Origin: Chara braunii
Taxonomy: Eukaryota > Streptophyta > Charophyceae > Charales > Characeae
Length of the DNA stretch: 26,015 nt
Assembly: GCA_003427395.1 (NCBI GenBank)
Contig: BFEA01000024.1
Location: forward strand, 1,417,385-1,443,399
Reading direction: 5' to 3'
Shown here piece by piece: positions 9,481 to 19,090 of the stretch; position 1 is the stretch's first letter; every line of letters begins with the position of its first letter. Under the pieces are notes generated by a model. It had not been told where the DNA came from. It saw only the letters and a list, made by a program, of their open reading frames with translations, and made no database searches. Made by a program: the position numbers and the translations under genes.

Positions 9481-9850
9481 ATTGTGTGAAGAGTAGAGGG
9501 GAAAGGGATAAAGGAAGAAAGAAACAAAATAGAGAGGTTGGGGGAAAGGAGGAAAGGGGATGGTGGAGAGAGATCAGGAAGCAAAGAGAAAAGAGGACGA
9601 AACGAAAAGAAAATAAATGAATAAAATAGAGTAAAATAGTGGATGGTGGGAGAAGAGAAGATGAAGAGGGAAGGTAAAGAAGAGATGGCGAGAGAAGAGA
9701 AGTAGAGAAGAAGTAAGGTAGAGAAAGGGAAGAAAGGAAAGTGATAAAGTATGTGGGGGACCGGAGTTGGGAGAGGAAGAGTGATGGAAGAGAAGGCGGG
9801 GTGGGGAAAGTAGAAAGAGGAGGGAAAGAGGCAGTGGAAGGGGGGGCCTT
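9480..9850. repeat. Nearly homopurine tract of about 370 bp
   Basis: The plus strand is dominated by G and A (GAAGAG, GGGAAAGG, AGAGAAGAG and similar runs) with only scattered pyrimidines. The minus strand is correspondingly pyrimidine-rich. Open frames here are Ser/Leu/Phe-rich artefacts of composition. The tract abuts the point where the DUF4283-like homology stops. Confidence 0.8.
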
Positions 9851-10680
9851 GGAGTTGACGAAGACGCCAATCTGACCTCGAGGGTGTCTCCTTCCCACGT
9901 TTCGACCCAGATTTTATCCTTCATGTTAACTCGTGCTTCCGGAGCAATATCGAACTTGAGATTGATTAACGTTGGTTTGAGACGATCCGGCTCCGAAGGG
10001 TGCGTGAACAAGACAGGGCCAATAGCCTTCCTGATGTGTGTTTCCAAATAAAACATTGCATCAAGAGGGACTTGCACCGCGATAACCCAAAAGACAGACT
10101 CATCCTCTGCTCTTCTCTGCTCTCGAAGCTGAGCCTTAGTAAGCCATGGCTTGAAATCCAACACATATCGAGACGACCCTAGCGTGATGTTATCCGTGCC
10201 CTTCTCAACCATCCATAGTGCTAGCGCACTACTTTTGGCAACGTACGACACAACGTTTGGGCTCTCTACCTTAATACGCCCGCGTTTGAAGGTGGAAGGG
10301 TCAAAACTACCATCCTGGACCCGTTCATCTTCGTACACACGGATAATATCGTCTTTCACCTTTTTGGGGAGAAAGCGAGCGGCCTCTCGAAAAATCACCG
10401 TTACCGTATGTTCCTTTAGCCACGTTATTTTAGTTTGGTCAATCCGCGGGTTGACTTTGAAAAAGACTTCCCGACCCTCTACTCTCATCTCCCCTGGATC
10501 TATAGCAGCGGAGAGAATGCCTTCCTCATAACATAACCTTGCTAGTTCCCTAATTTCTCCGTCCATCTGTGCTTCCAGCCCCGCCGGAGGCAACCGATTG
10601 GTCTCCATTCCAGCTCTTGCTCTAATTGCCTGACAGCGGTGCTCTTCTTCGCTTGGTGTTAACTCGTTCTCGTGACATAC
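9846..10680 (-). pseudogene. DUF4283-like (LINE ORF1 / gag-like) protein remnant, 3'-truncated
   Basis: An uninterrupted frame covers this region (it continues in frame from about 10791 to a stop at 9574, but those flanks look unrelated). The core reads WLKEHTVTVIFREAARFLPK, then YVAKSSALALWMVEKG, LDFKPWLTKAQLREQR, VFWVIAVQVPLDAMFYLETH and INLKFDIAPEARVNMKDKIW. The W-V-I-V-P-L and I-AIG-V pattern resembles DUF4283, the nucleic-acid-binding N-terminal domain of plant LINE ORF1 proteins. A CCHC zinc knuckle usually follows. Here the sequence stops matching after EVRLASSSTPR, exactly where the purine-rich block begins, and no cysteine motif or downstream RT is found. No good ATG start is apparent. 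Confidence 0.6.
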
Positions 10681-10879
10681 ACTCTTCTTATAGCAGCTGC
10701 ATGTACTCGAACTCTGTCTGGGGCGTCGCGGTATGTCGCTGAGGAACCGTGGGCTACGTTGAGTATGCCAACATGGCCGTCCAATCGTCAAAGCGATGGC
10801 GATGGTGTCCTCACCTACGGATTCACTATCTCGGTGGTAGTGTCTTCCGCCGACCTAGCCTCCCGTTACCGGTAAGCAA

Positions 10880-11572
10880 CCATGCGGTCCGAGCGCTACG
10901 TAGCGCCGGCGGGCGCGGTCCGGTATCCCCCTGGGCTGGTTTTCTATTCTTTTTGGTTCGTTGTTGGTTGGAATCTTAGTTGCTAGTTTTCCTTTTTTCT
11001 TCTTTCCTCTTTTTTTGTTTTTTTTTTCTTTTTTTTGGGATTGCGAGGCTTTTATGGCCTGTGGCGGTTTTTTTTTATTTCAATAGGGATTGGATAAGTC
11101 AGAACAGCTGTTGAGATTTGGCCATTTCTGTTCTAGACGAATTCCAATGCCCTCAGCCAAGCCTGGGTAATGGCCCCAGTGACACTTTTCCGGGTTGTTT
11201 GTGGAGGATTCCCGGCCTCCTTGTTGATTGGTAATGCAAAAGAGCAGTCTTAAAAAAAAAAAAAAAAAAAAAAAAACACGAAGACGAATCTCGACTTTCC
11301 TGTTTATCATGTGACTCCCCGTCAGAGGCGGGGAGCAATTAGCAATTCATTGTCTGCCAGAGTCTTTTTTTATTTCCCAGTACTTCTGTTTTGTGAGTAG
11401 AAACAGCACCCTTGTTTCTTTTCTGCGGTATCACAAAGGGCAGTACTGGTACCGCCCTATTTTTCGAATTTTTTTCCATGTGTTGGTACCTGCTGCCTCC
11501 AGCCTCGGCAAATTGTGGCACGCAGGGCATGTTTAGGCTCAGCATCAATAGCTGGGCGAGGTACTGGTGGTT

Positions 11573-11575
<3 letters not shown>
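10880..11575. other. Non-coding stretch with T-rich and A25 tracts
   Basis: No gene is recognised. It includes T-rich sequence at about 10985-11080, an uninterrupted A25 run at 11252-11276, and a 7-bp inverted repeat (CTCCCCG at 11315-11321, CGGGGAG at 11329-11335). Confidence 0.6.
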
Positions 11576-11667
<92 letters not shown>

Positions 11668-11706
11668 NNNNNNNNNNNNNNNNNNNNNNNNNNNNNNNNN
11701 NNNNNN

Positions 11707-11756
<50 letters not shown>

Positions 11757-11840
11757 CATGTGTGTGTGTATGTGTGTGTGTGTGTGTGTGCGTGTGTGTG
11801 TATGTGTGTGTGTGTGTGTCTGTGCGTGTGTGTGTGTGTG
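11576..11840. repeat. Compound microsatellite (CT)n-(GT)n with assembly gap
   Basis: (CT)n runs to 11634, (GT)n follows to 11667, then 39 N at 11668-11706, then imperfect (TG)n with CG, AT and CT interruptions to about 11840. The true length is unknown because of the gap. Confidence 0.98.
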
Positions 11841-12014
11841 TAGTCATCGGAGGTGTGGATTAATGAAAACCAAGGATGCGAAGTCAGTGGAAGCATGCCA
11901 TGTCATCAACGCAAATCCCTGCGGAATTTGGTGTTGAAAGATGGGTCTTTTGATGTTTGTCTTTTGTACTCCATTCCAATAAATGCACATTATTTATTGT
12001 TTTGAAACATCATT

Positions 12015-12051
<37 letters not shown>

Positions 12052-12547
12052 GTTGTGCAAAGCAGTCGTAAAAATGGCCCTTGCAATTGCTTGCAAAATA
12101 AACACAAACAAGTGGATGAAAATTGTCACGTGCATGAAATATAACAAACGCGCCACAGCTCGCGGCACATAATCTACGTTTCCCGCCACATCAACACAAA
12201 CTACGGACATGGACATGTCGTCAAGACGAATCACTAATGAAACCAGGAAAGTGCATCCTCCAAAACAATATATATCTATATGCATGTGTATATATATATA
12301 GACGAACAAGTCCTGACAAAAAAACAATCCAACCCCCAGCAATGTCACGTGCTACAACCGTTAAACTAGACTAACAATCCAACCCCTGACTATACCATGT
12401 ACTACGCGCGTTTAACTAAACTGTCCGGAATGACCGCCATCACTGTGGCACCGACGGAGAACAAGCGAGGGAGGAAACGCTGACAGATGCACCAACATGG
12501 CGACCGACCGCGGGAGAACATCAGCAGAAGCAGGAGCTGAGGCGGCA
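11841..12547. other. Non-coding stretch with short repeats
   Basis: Contains (AC)n at about 12020-12047, an alternating AT/TG palindromic stretch at about 12267-12301, and two similar segments starting ACAATCCAACCCC at 12325 and 12375 (spacing 50 bp), each leading to a GTTTAACTA/GTTAAACTA motif. No coding region is supported. Confidence 0.6.
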
Positions 12548-14255
12548 TCAGGACCTATCCCTGATGGCTTTGGCGATATCCAGCAATGCAAAGCACGTCA
12601 TCCTGTTCGCCTCATTGGACGCCTCATAGTGCCACTGCTGGGCATCGACCTCGCGCTCGAGCATGCCGCACTCCCGCTCCAGAATGGAACACTGCCGCTT
12701 GCTTGCCCCCTTCACGACGTCAACCATCAATGCGTCGTGCTTCTCCATGACTTTGGTGATGGCGTCGAACGTCTGCTGCCGCGTGTTTTTCCTCTTGCTG
12801 TTCCCTCCCATGCTGCCTGCACTGAAGCCGGACTCCGGCGCCGAGCCTCCATCGTTGTCGTTGCCATCACCCACATCTCCCCCGGCGGCAGATTTTCCAA
12901 GAACGGATGGCGCACGTGGCATCTGCACTCCTCCGCGGGCGCTCGTGTCAGCCAGGTTGTCCGGGTAGGTCTTATTGCCCTTTGACATGTTTTCGATCTC
13001 AAGGTACACGCGCTCGTCCATTTGGAAGTTGAAGCCCTCTTCAGTTCTCAACGCAGGTGTTCAGTTGACGTTCTTCCCCCCGGAGGCGTTCTGGTATCGG
13101 TGCACCTTCTTGTATTGCTGGAAGACGTTATCCCACTTCTTACCGATGTTGTCAGTCGTCCTGTTCACGCCCACCTCCACCGAACACTTATGCAGGTCCT
13201 GCAGCTTCCATTCCCTATTCCGCATCCGCCCTTAGTGTGCGGCATTCCATCAAAATGAGCTTGCTGATCCCGCTTTGCCCGGGCGAGTTAGAGCATCTCC
13301 TCAACACTCCATGCCGGACGTTTGCCACCCTTCTCACCTGCAGGACCCTTCGATCCACGACCAGCACAGGAAACGGCCTTATGTTGACGCCCGCCTTCGG
13401 CCCTTCCTCTACCACGCATAGCCACGGGTCGAATCTCCAAGTCATCTGCGTCTTCCGCTTCATCTTCACAAAGAACATCTGAAGATTCATCACCACTCGC
13501 CCTGTAGGAGTCTTCAGCATCGCCGTCGCTTCCAACACGCATCCTCGACACCCCGCTCGTTATGTTCTCCGCTCTCAGTCAGCGCATCTGTTGCCGATAG
13601 GACTCCCACACCTCCCTGCCACTTTCTTCCGCTCTGGTGCTGCTTGTGTTCGCCACCACTACGGCCACCCTCTGTCGTGGTGCAGGCGAAGGCGTTGCCG
13701 AAGGAGGGGGCAACGTTGTCATCGCCATGTCACCAGATGATCCTGCGCCTCGAGAAAAGGAAGGCATCGGACGACACCCATCTGCGCTGCCACCCTGTGG
13801 ACAAGACCTTCCACCAGGCGCCACCCCTTCCACCCTATGCACTGACGTTTGTCCGCGCTGACACCGGCCACAAGATTGAATGTATGAGTGTGTGTAACAG
13901 CTGCAGCAGTCCCGCTTGACAAGCCAAAATCCAAGTCCACAATCTCCATATTGCCTCCACCGATACCCTCCTCCAGCACTGAAGAGAACGACTGACGAAT
14001 TGTCTCCACCTCCCCTTGTCTACAATGGCTCCCCATCCAGTCCTGCGTAGATCCGCTCCCAAGAGGCAACATGTGGGACAAATCCTCCACCCATTCCTCT
14101 TCCTGATCCGGCGGTAACGGCTGCTCGTGTGGTGGCAGATGACTGTACAACATCAGGTCAAACGCGGCTGTACGAGACGCCCTTCCCACTAGTTCTGGCG
14201 TGGAGAAGTCGATCGCACGTGCTTGCTGTCCGCTGGAGGTTTCCCGCCTGTCCAT
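12548..14255 (-). pseudogene. Myb/SANT-like (trihelix-type) DNA-binding protein, decayed
   Basis: Reading down from an ATG at 14255 (MDRRETSSGQQARAIDFSTP), consistent protein sequence continues to a TGA at 12548 but changes frame and meets stops: a frameshift near 13840, TGA at 13579-13581, TAA at 13288-13290, a frameshift near 13230 and TGA at 13061-13063. The middle part is acidic (DGDAEDSYRASGDESSDVL). The DNA-binding domain is split across lesions: RPAWSVEEML, LARAKRDQQAHFDGMPH, RMRNREWKLQDLHKC, NIGKKWDNVFQQYKKVHRY. It has the three spaced tryptophans of trihelix/Myb-SANT-like domains. The C-terminal part (12548-13050) reads MDERVYLEIENMSKGNK and ends with coiled-coil-like ERECGMLEREVDAQQWHYEA. 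It would act in the nucleus. Similar proteins accompany PIF/Harbinger transposons, but no transposase is in this window. Multiple lesions argue for a dead copy. Confidence 0.75.
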
Positions 14256-15317
14256 TGCCGTCTTCCCCACCGCTCGTCGTTTCCGTCTGCTGCCAGGACC
14301 CCACACAACGACACAGACATGCAACAAGACGACAAGGAGCAGGAGAAGAGTGGCCAGCAGCAAGAGCGGAACCCGCTGAAGGACGTCTTCCATGAATCAC
14401 ACCGGGCGAGGAGTGCAGCAAACAAAGCTCTCCCTCATGCGGCCATCAATAGCCAAAAATACATGCTGGCGGGGACTGCAGTCGGCCAATCGCGGCTCCT
14501 TCAGGCCATGCAACATCTGCTGTCGGCGCTTGTTCCACAACGATCCATCAATCGCGGCTCCTTCAGTCCAAGGCACCTCACAAGGACCCCTACAATCCAA
14601 GGACGTTTTGGTTAGGGATTCTAAGGAATCTCAAGGAATTCTCTCCGGGAGGGCGGGGGGGGGGAGTCACATTTTTCCAAAGAATGTGGAGAAAAGTGCT
14701 GTGTAACAACGCAGAATTCCTAAAAATCGGCTTTCCAAGGAGGGTCTAACCCCAAAGTATGACAAGAGGAAAGCAATATACGCTTAGATTTCCAAAAGTG
14801 GTTGAAGATAACAGGGCAGATACACACTCAAAGCTCAACATACAATTGCAAAATCGTCAAAGAATAATCATTGATCCGTTTCACAATAAGTCGAGCCCCA
14901 GCTCATGGTCACTCCGCAGCTTCTTCATGGCATCCTCCCTTACACCCATAAGCCTGGGGTACAGTCCGATAAAAAAATACCGGTGATCCTAATCATAGTG
15001 TGCTTCACCCAGGTAAGAATTGCTACGGAAGGGGAAGTCTTTCAGTGCAACAGCACCGTTCGTTCCAGCCTTTCATCCCCCCAGTGTGCCATTTTTCCTC
15101 CGCTCTCGTATCTCCCCCTTTCCTTCATGGCTAAGAATCCCCACCCTTCCCCATCACATTGCCGCTCGCAACGCATGCAGTTGCTCCATTCGTTCCTCCA
15201 CCATGTCCACTCTCCTTCCTTCATCCCCCTATTCCGAACTCTCCACGGTCTCAGCATCTCGGAACACTCAGATATGGCGGCTGCAGGGACAAATCTTGGA
15301 CGGGGCTTGTATCCTCC
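14256..15317. other. Non-coding stretch
   Basis: No gene is recognised. An exact 18-bp repeat, CAATCGCGGCTCCTTCAG, lies at 14487-14504 and 14549-14566. The region also holds a G10 run near 14655 and a donor-like CAG|GTAAGA at about 15010 whose significance is unknown. Confidence 0.5.
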
Positions 15318-15455
15318 TTGGATGTTCTTCACCGCTGGCAGGAGGGGTGTGGCTGCCCTAAAAGCTTTTTCGCTGTTGCCACTATCTTGGATGTTCTTCA
15401 CCGCTGGCAGGAGGGGTGTGGCTGCCCTAAAAGCTTTTTCGCTGTTGCCACTACC
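15318..15455. repeat. Tandem duplication of a 69-bp unit
   Basis: Two virtually identical copies sit head to tail, each running from TTGGATGTTCTTCACCGC to TTTTTCGCTGTTGCCACTA. The near-identity means a recent event. The unit is a multiple of three, but no gene is recognised across it. Confidence 0.95.
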
Positions 15456-15547
15456 AGCTCATCGGAGAGATTTGAACACCTGCAATCACACACACATACA
15501 TCCAACACGGAGGCACACAGACAGACGAAGTCCAGACACACATGGCC

Positions 15548-15694
15548 ACGAGGATAGTGTGCCGCTAGTTCCGCTGCTATCTCCTCTTCGGCATTGGGCG
15601 TAAGCCGCAGGTCCGCGTCTGCTCCAATCGAGAAGTCCCAGTCCACCATAGCAAACAGAGTATCGCCGGTCCGCTTCCACCGCAAGTTGCTCCA
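15548..15694 (-). other. Possible isolated coding exon, unidentified
   Basis: The minus strand gives a compositionally protein-like stretch: WSNLRWKRTGDTLFAMVDWD, then FSIGADADLRLTPNAEEEIA and AELAAHYPR. It is neither low-complexity nor a shadow of another gene. I do not recognise the family, and no well-formed splice sites or neighbouring exons are evident, so it may be an exon of an unseen gene, a gene fragment or chance. Confidence 0.2.
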
Positions 15695-15890
15695 CGGTTT
15701 GAATGTGCAGGCTCAATCTCAAACACATGCATGCAAATGATGAGGCTGAAGAGGGTTTTATCATGAAATCGAAGCATCTGGTGTGTCGGTAGTATCATGG
15801 GAATTGCCATCAGGGGCGGGGGATCAGGGCAGTTCTTTCCAAAAGTTATACTGGGATCTCTGCTGAGAAAACTCCCGCTCTTCATTTCCC

Positions 15891-16085
15891 GAGGGGTGTC
15901 GTGCGGGCAGGTGAGTGGGTGTTCCCCCTTATTCACCTTTCCTCATTCCAGGTGCATCCACAGTGGTTCCCAAGTCGACTTGAGTGTTTCTTCTGCATAC
16001 GACCCCGCCTGCTGCTCCCTGAGGGATGGTGTGCGGGTGGGTGAGTGGGTACTCCCCCTGTTCCCGTTTTCCTGCTCCAAACGCA
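15891..16085. repeat. Diverged direct repeat, spacing 130 bp
   Basis: GAGGGGTGTCGTGCGGGCAG at 15891 and GAGGGATGGTGTGCGGGTGG at 16021 begin similar segments, each followed by GTGAGTGGGT and a CCCC-rich stretch. GTGAGT in both copies resembles a 5' splice donor, but no exon is supported. Confidence 0.65.
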
Positions 16086-16170
16086 TTACAAATGGAAAAA
16101 GAGTCGGACCAGAGTTTTCTAGAAAAAGGATCGCAGCTGCTCCCTGCTTCCAAATCATCCCACTGTCCGA

Positions 16171-16378
16171 GGTGAGGGTTTCAAGTCTGCCTTGTTTGGT
16201 TGTGCGGTCCTTTCCTGGCTGGATGTCATTTCAGGTACCAGGTAGTCCCCCATGCTTCGGGTGGAAGGGCCCAAGGTGGGCTTTTCGACTCCGCCTTGTT
16301 TGCTCGTACGGTCCTTTCCTGGCTGGATGCCATTTCAGGTACTGGGTAGTCCCCCATGCTTCGGGTGGAAGGGGGCAT
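16171..16378. repeat. Tandem duplication of a 104-bp unit
   Basis: Copy one runs 16171-16274 and copy two 16275-16378. Shared segments include GGTCCTTTCCTGGCTGGATG and CCCCCATGCTTCGGGTGGAA. A long open frame passing through here on the plus strand reflects stop-poor repeats rather than a recognisable protein. Confidence 0.9.
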
Positions 16379-16600
16379 GCTAGGGGACCCATGACCCAAC
16401 GAAATGGAATAGAAATAAGGGGGGGCAAAAGATGTAACGGGGGCAGAAGCAGAGCGAGAAAATGGGATCTCGACTTGGACCCAGTTCCTTGTCGCTGGGC
16501 TTATGTTTCAGTTCCTTTTTCCTCTCAGCTCCGTACCTGTCCTTCTTGGGGGATTTCTAGGACTTTCCATGCTGTTCTTGCTCCCTTGAATTACCTGTTT

Positions 16601-16602
<2 letters not shown>

Positions 16603-16657
<55 letters not shown>
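16603..16657. repeat. (GT)n microsatellite
   Basis: An uninterrupted GT dinucleotide run of 55 bases. Confidence 0.98.
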
Positions 16658-16662
<5 letters not shown>

Positions 16663-16734
16663 ATATTCGCTATACACTAAAAAAAAGCACGACTGTGCCA
16701 GACTGTTTTGTCAGACTTTCACCAACTCATCAGG

Positions 16735-16736
<2 letters not shown>

Positions 16737-16796
<60 letters not shown>
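16737..16796. repeat. (GT)n-(GA)n compound microsatellite
   Basis: GT repeats to 16783 switch directly into GA repeats to 16796. Confidence 0.98.
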
Positions 16797-17172
16797 AGGG
16801 TTTGCTATTTCTTGAGGAGAGGTCACAGAAGCCATACTCTTGAGAAGGACAATTGTTAGTAACGGCCCAGACCGAACCTGTTATAGGTTCCAGTTTAGGG
16901 CATCGCTTCAAGCCAGACATGTTTCAGGACTGACTCAATTCCTAATGGAATAGCAGTACGAGCTACATTCTCAGCAGTACTTGAGCACCATAATTGGTTG
17001 GACGACGAAATCCTATATGCGCTGACAACGTATCCATGTGCAGCAAGCCAGCCAAAACAAAGACCTTCACCTCAAACCAGTTGTCATCGACATTTCTAGG
17101 CATGGAAATACATTAAGACAAGGCCAAACCAAAACTTCCCCACCATGGCTGTCACCACCTTAACAGTGCAGA
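16797..17172. other. Non-coding stretch, nothing recognised
   Basis: Neither strand shows a recognisable protein, RNA gene or clear repeat. Confidence 0.5.
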
Positions 17173-17500
17173 CTACCTCCAAATTACTATCTCCCTAATG
17201 ACAGAGCCCCCTAAGCTAGTCCAGCATTCCACGCAGATTAGCATCCCAATGAACACAGACTTGCATTGCCACCAACCTCCAAATTATTATCTCCCTAATG
17301 ATGGAGCCCCGTAAGCTAGACCAGCATTTCATGCAGATTAGCGCCCAAATGAACACAGACTTGTGTTGCCACCAAACTTCAACCTGTCTCAAAGCGTCCC
17401 GTACAGCCATGCAACACCAATCTCTCTCGTGCCCAGCATTCCATCCCGATTAGCATCCAAATGAACACAGGCTTGCATTGCCACGGGCTTCGTACAGCCA
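17173..17500. repeat. Array of about 100-bp diverged repeats
   Basis: CCTCCAAATTACTATCTCCC at 17176 and CCTCCAAATTATTATCTCCC at 17276 start two full copies that continue through GCAGATTAGC and AATGAACACAGACTTG. A third, partial copy covers about 17437-17488. CGTACAGCCATGCAAC recurs at about 17399 and 17489, showing that a second unit is interleaved. Confidence 0.85.
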
Positions 17501-17509
17501 TGCAACATG

Positions 17510-17752
17510 AATCTCTCTCTTGATAACTGATTATCCGAACCATGGGGTACAACCTCCACACCATTCCATCAACAAACTAGCCATGCCACGCCATGTTATA
17601 GCGTAAGTGACCTCGAAAGGATGCAACCAAACGGTGAGGTAAGCCTCAAATCAAGCTCTCTTGATAACTCACTATCAAATCCATTGGGTACAAACTCCGC
17701 AGCATTCCATCAATAAACTAGCCACGCTATGTTATCATAAGTCATCTAACTC
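17510..17752. repeat. Diverged direct repeat of about 130-145 bp
   Basis: TCTCTTGATAACTGATTATC (about 17517) and TCTCTTGATAACTCACTATC (about 17660) begin similar segments containing GGGTACAA and CATTCCATCAA(C/T)AAACTAGCCA. Confidence 0.75.
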
Positions 17753-17867
17753 GCGCCAGTTCAGCCGAAAGGACGAAAACAAACGCTGAGGTAATCGAGC
17801 ATTCATGCGCCAGTTAGCCGAAAGGACGAAAACGAACGCTGAGGTAATCAAGCATTCATGCGCCAGT
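17753..17867. repeat. Tandem 53/54-bp repeat
   Basis: GCGCCAGT occurs at 17753, 17807 and 17860. The two complete units share AGCCGAAAGGACGAAAAC and AACGCTGAGGTAATC, and a third begins before diverging into CCAGTCC-rich sequence (about 17868-18055). Confidence 0.9.
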
Positions 17868-18157
17868 CCCATCCAGGGAATTCCCGGTATCGTTAGGGCT
17901 GCTGTTCCAATTCATCAAGACCGTCCCAGTCCATCCAGATTCATCCCGGTCAGGTCCAGGACGTTTCAATCCCGTCCAGGCACATGCAGTCCAATCCAGC
18001 CCGTTCCCGACTTTACTCAGGCCGCCCCGTTCCACCGGCCTCGTTCCAGCACACATCCCAACCGTCCCAATGAAGGCAATTAATCCAAAAGTCCCATACC
18101 CAGAGAGAACGAACAAAGAAAGAGGGAGAGAGCACCACATGCCAGTTGCGCTCTTCG

Positions 18158-18335
18158 TGCCAGGCTACAGATCGCCCATTGTACAAAATTCCCCACCCTT
18201 TACTCCTTATCATTCCGAATAACACTTCCCCCCCCCCCCCGTCTTACCGCGGCTGCTGGCACGGAGTTGCCGGGGCTTCTTCTTCCGTTTCTATCATAAT
18301 CTCACAACCAATGAAAGAGCCTTACGAGAGAACCA
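18158..18335 (-). pseudogene. Mitochondrial small-subunit rRNA fragment in nuclear DNA (NUMT), apparently rearranged
   Basis: On the minus strand, from about 18335 to 18203, the sequence includes GGCTCTTTCATTGG, GGAAGAAGAAGCCCCGGC, the universal GTGCCAGCAGCCGCGGTAA, then GAC, a long G run, AAGTGTTATTCGGAATGA and GTAAAGGG. This is the 530-loop region of a bacterial-type SSU rRNA. GTAAGAC after the conserved block and GGAATGA point to plant mitochondria rather than chloroplast (GTAATAC). At 18196-18170 a second block, GTGGGGAATTTTG then ACAATGGGCG, matches a part of the rRNA (around E. coli 355-380) that should lie upstream. It is a short, diverged fragment, so not a functional rRNA gene. Confidence 0.85.
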
Positions 18336-18340
18336 CGAAC

Positions 18341-19023
18341 CCTGGTGGAGATATTTCCAGACGAATACAGTTGCGTTACGGCTACTGCCTTAGGCGGAAA
18401 GAAGGCGAGAAAAAGGACAAAAAGCTGCGAGCTAGTGACTACGGCTTCAGCGACGTAGCAGCACCTCGTCGAATGCCACCCGCACCGATCAAACAACCCA
18501 TGCCACGCCTAGAATAAGGATGTGCGTTTAACCACACAGTAGACTCGGAATTTTCTTCCCCAGAATGGGGCGTGGGCAATCAGAGAGAGAAAGAGAGAGG
18601 ACAGATTGTGTCGTAGTCGGCCGGCACTTCCTTCCCGATATGACTTTCCTGATAGGGCAATGGCGCATGCCACTCCAGCATTTCTTCGAGGTACCTCCAG
18701 GAGGTGAGTTGAATCTTCGGGCGCTCCCGGCGGCGTTTCCATCGGCCGTTGGCAGGGCGCCCGCACATGGGATGATAATGCGAGAGCAAAGCGGAGGTTA
18801 TGGCATCGATTGTGGAAGAAGAGAACGTCCACATTTCCAGGCAGCCGTGAAAAGAGACTCCCTCGTACGCTCCGCAAATAGAAAACTGCGCTCAGATGAT
18901 AACGAGAAAACTACCTTCTACTCGGGAAAATGGTGCCAACCCTAGTACCCAGTCATACTCGTTTCGACACCAGCCAGAAAAGAAGAGAGAAGGGAAAGAA
19001 GGTAGCAGGAAAGGTAGATGCTC
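18341..19023. other. No recognised gene; possible diverged insertion
   Basis: Both strands are partly open but give no recognisable protein. The minus strand contains TSWRYLEEMLEWHAPLPYQE near 18700 and the plus strand an exact AG|GTGAGT donor-like site at about 18702-18709. The sequence next to the NUMT might belong to the same insertion, but I cannot align it to known organelle genes. Confidence 0.3.
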
Positions 19024-19090
19024 GAGTTCTATATTTATATTTAAAATTATAGGATCCATAATAATATTCCAGGATTTATTTAATTGCATG
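19024..19090. repeat. AT-rich island
   Basis: A sharply AT-rich stretch (TATATTTATATTTAAAATTA, AATAATATTCC, TTTATTTAATTG) stands out from more balanced flanks. No function is assigned. Confidence 0.6.

Noticed and set aside
11315-11335. GC hairpin as a bacterial-type terminator
   Set aside because: There is no T run after the stem and no upstream gene, and the genome is eukaryotic. It is treated as a simple inverted repeat.
11339-11937. Open frames rich in Thr-His, Cys-Val, Ser-Leu or Arg-Glu
   Set aside because: Translations of dinucleotide repeats that also cross the N gap. The same applies to 19626-19891.
15797-16843. 348-codon open frame on the plus strand
   Set aside because: It runs through tandem duplications and (GT)n microsatellites, giving repeated and Val/Cys-rich sequence, with no recognisable domain.
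18203-18335. Chloroplast or contaminating bacterial 16S rRNA
   Set aside because: GTAAGAC and GGAATGA following the universal block fit plant mitochondrial rRNA better than chloroplast GTAATAC. The block is short, diverged and embedded in the same repeat-rich DNA, which argues against contamination.
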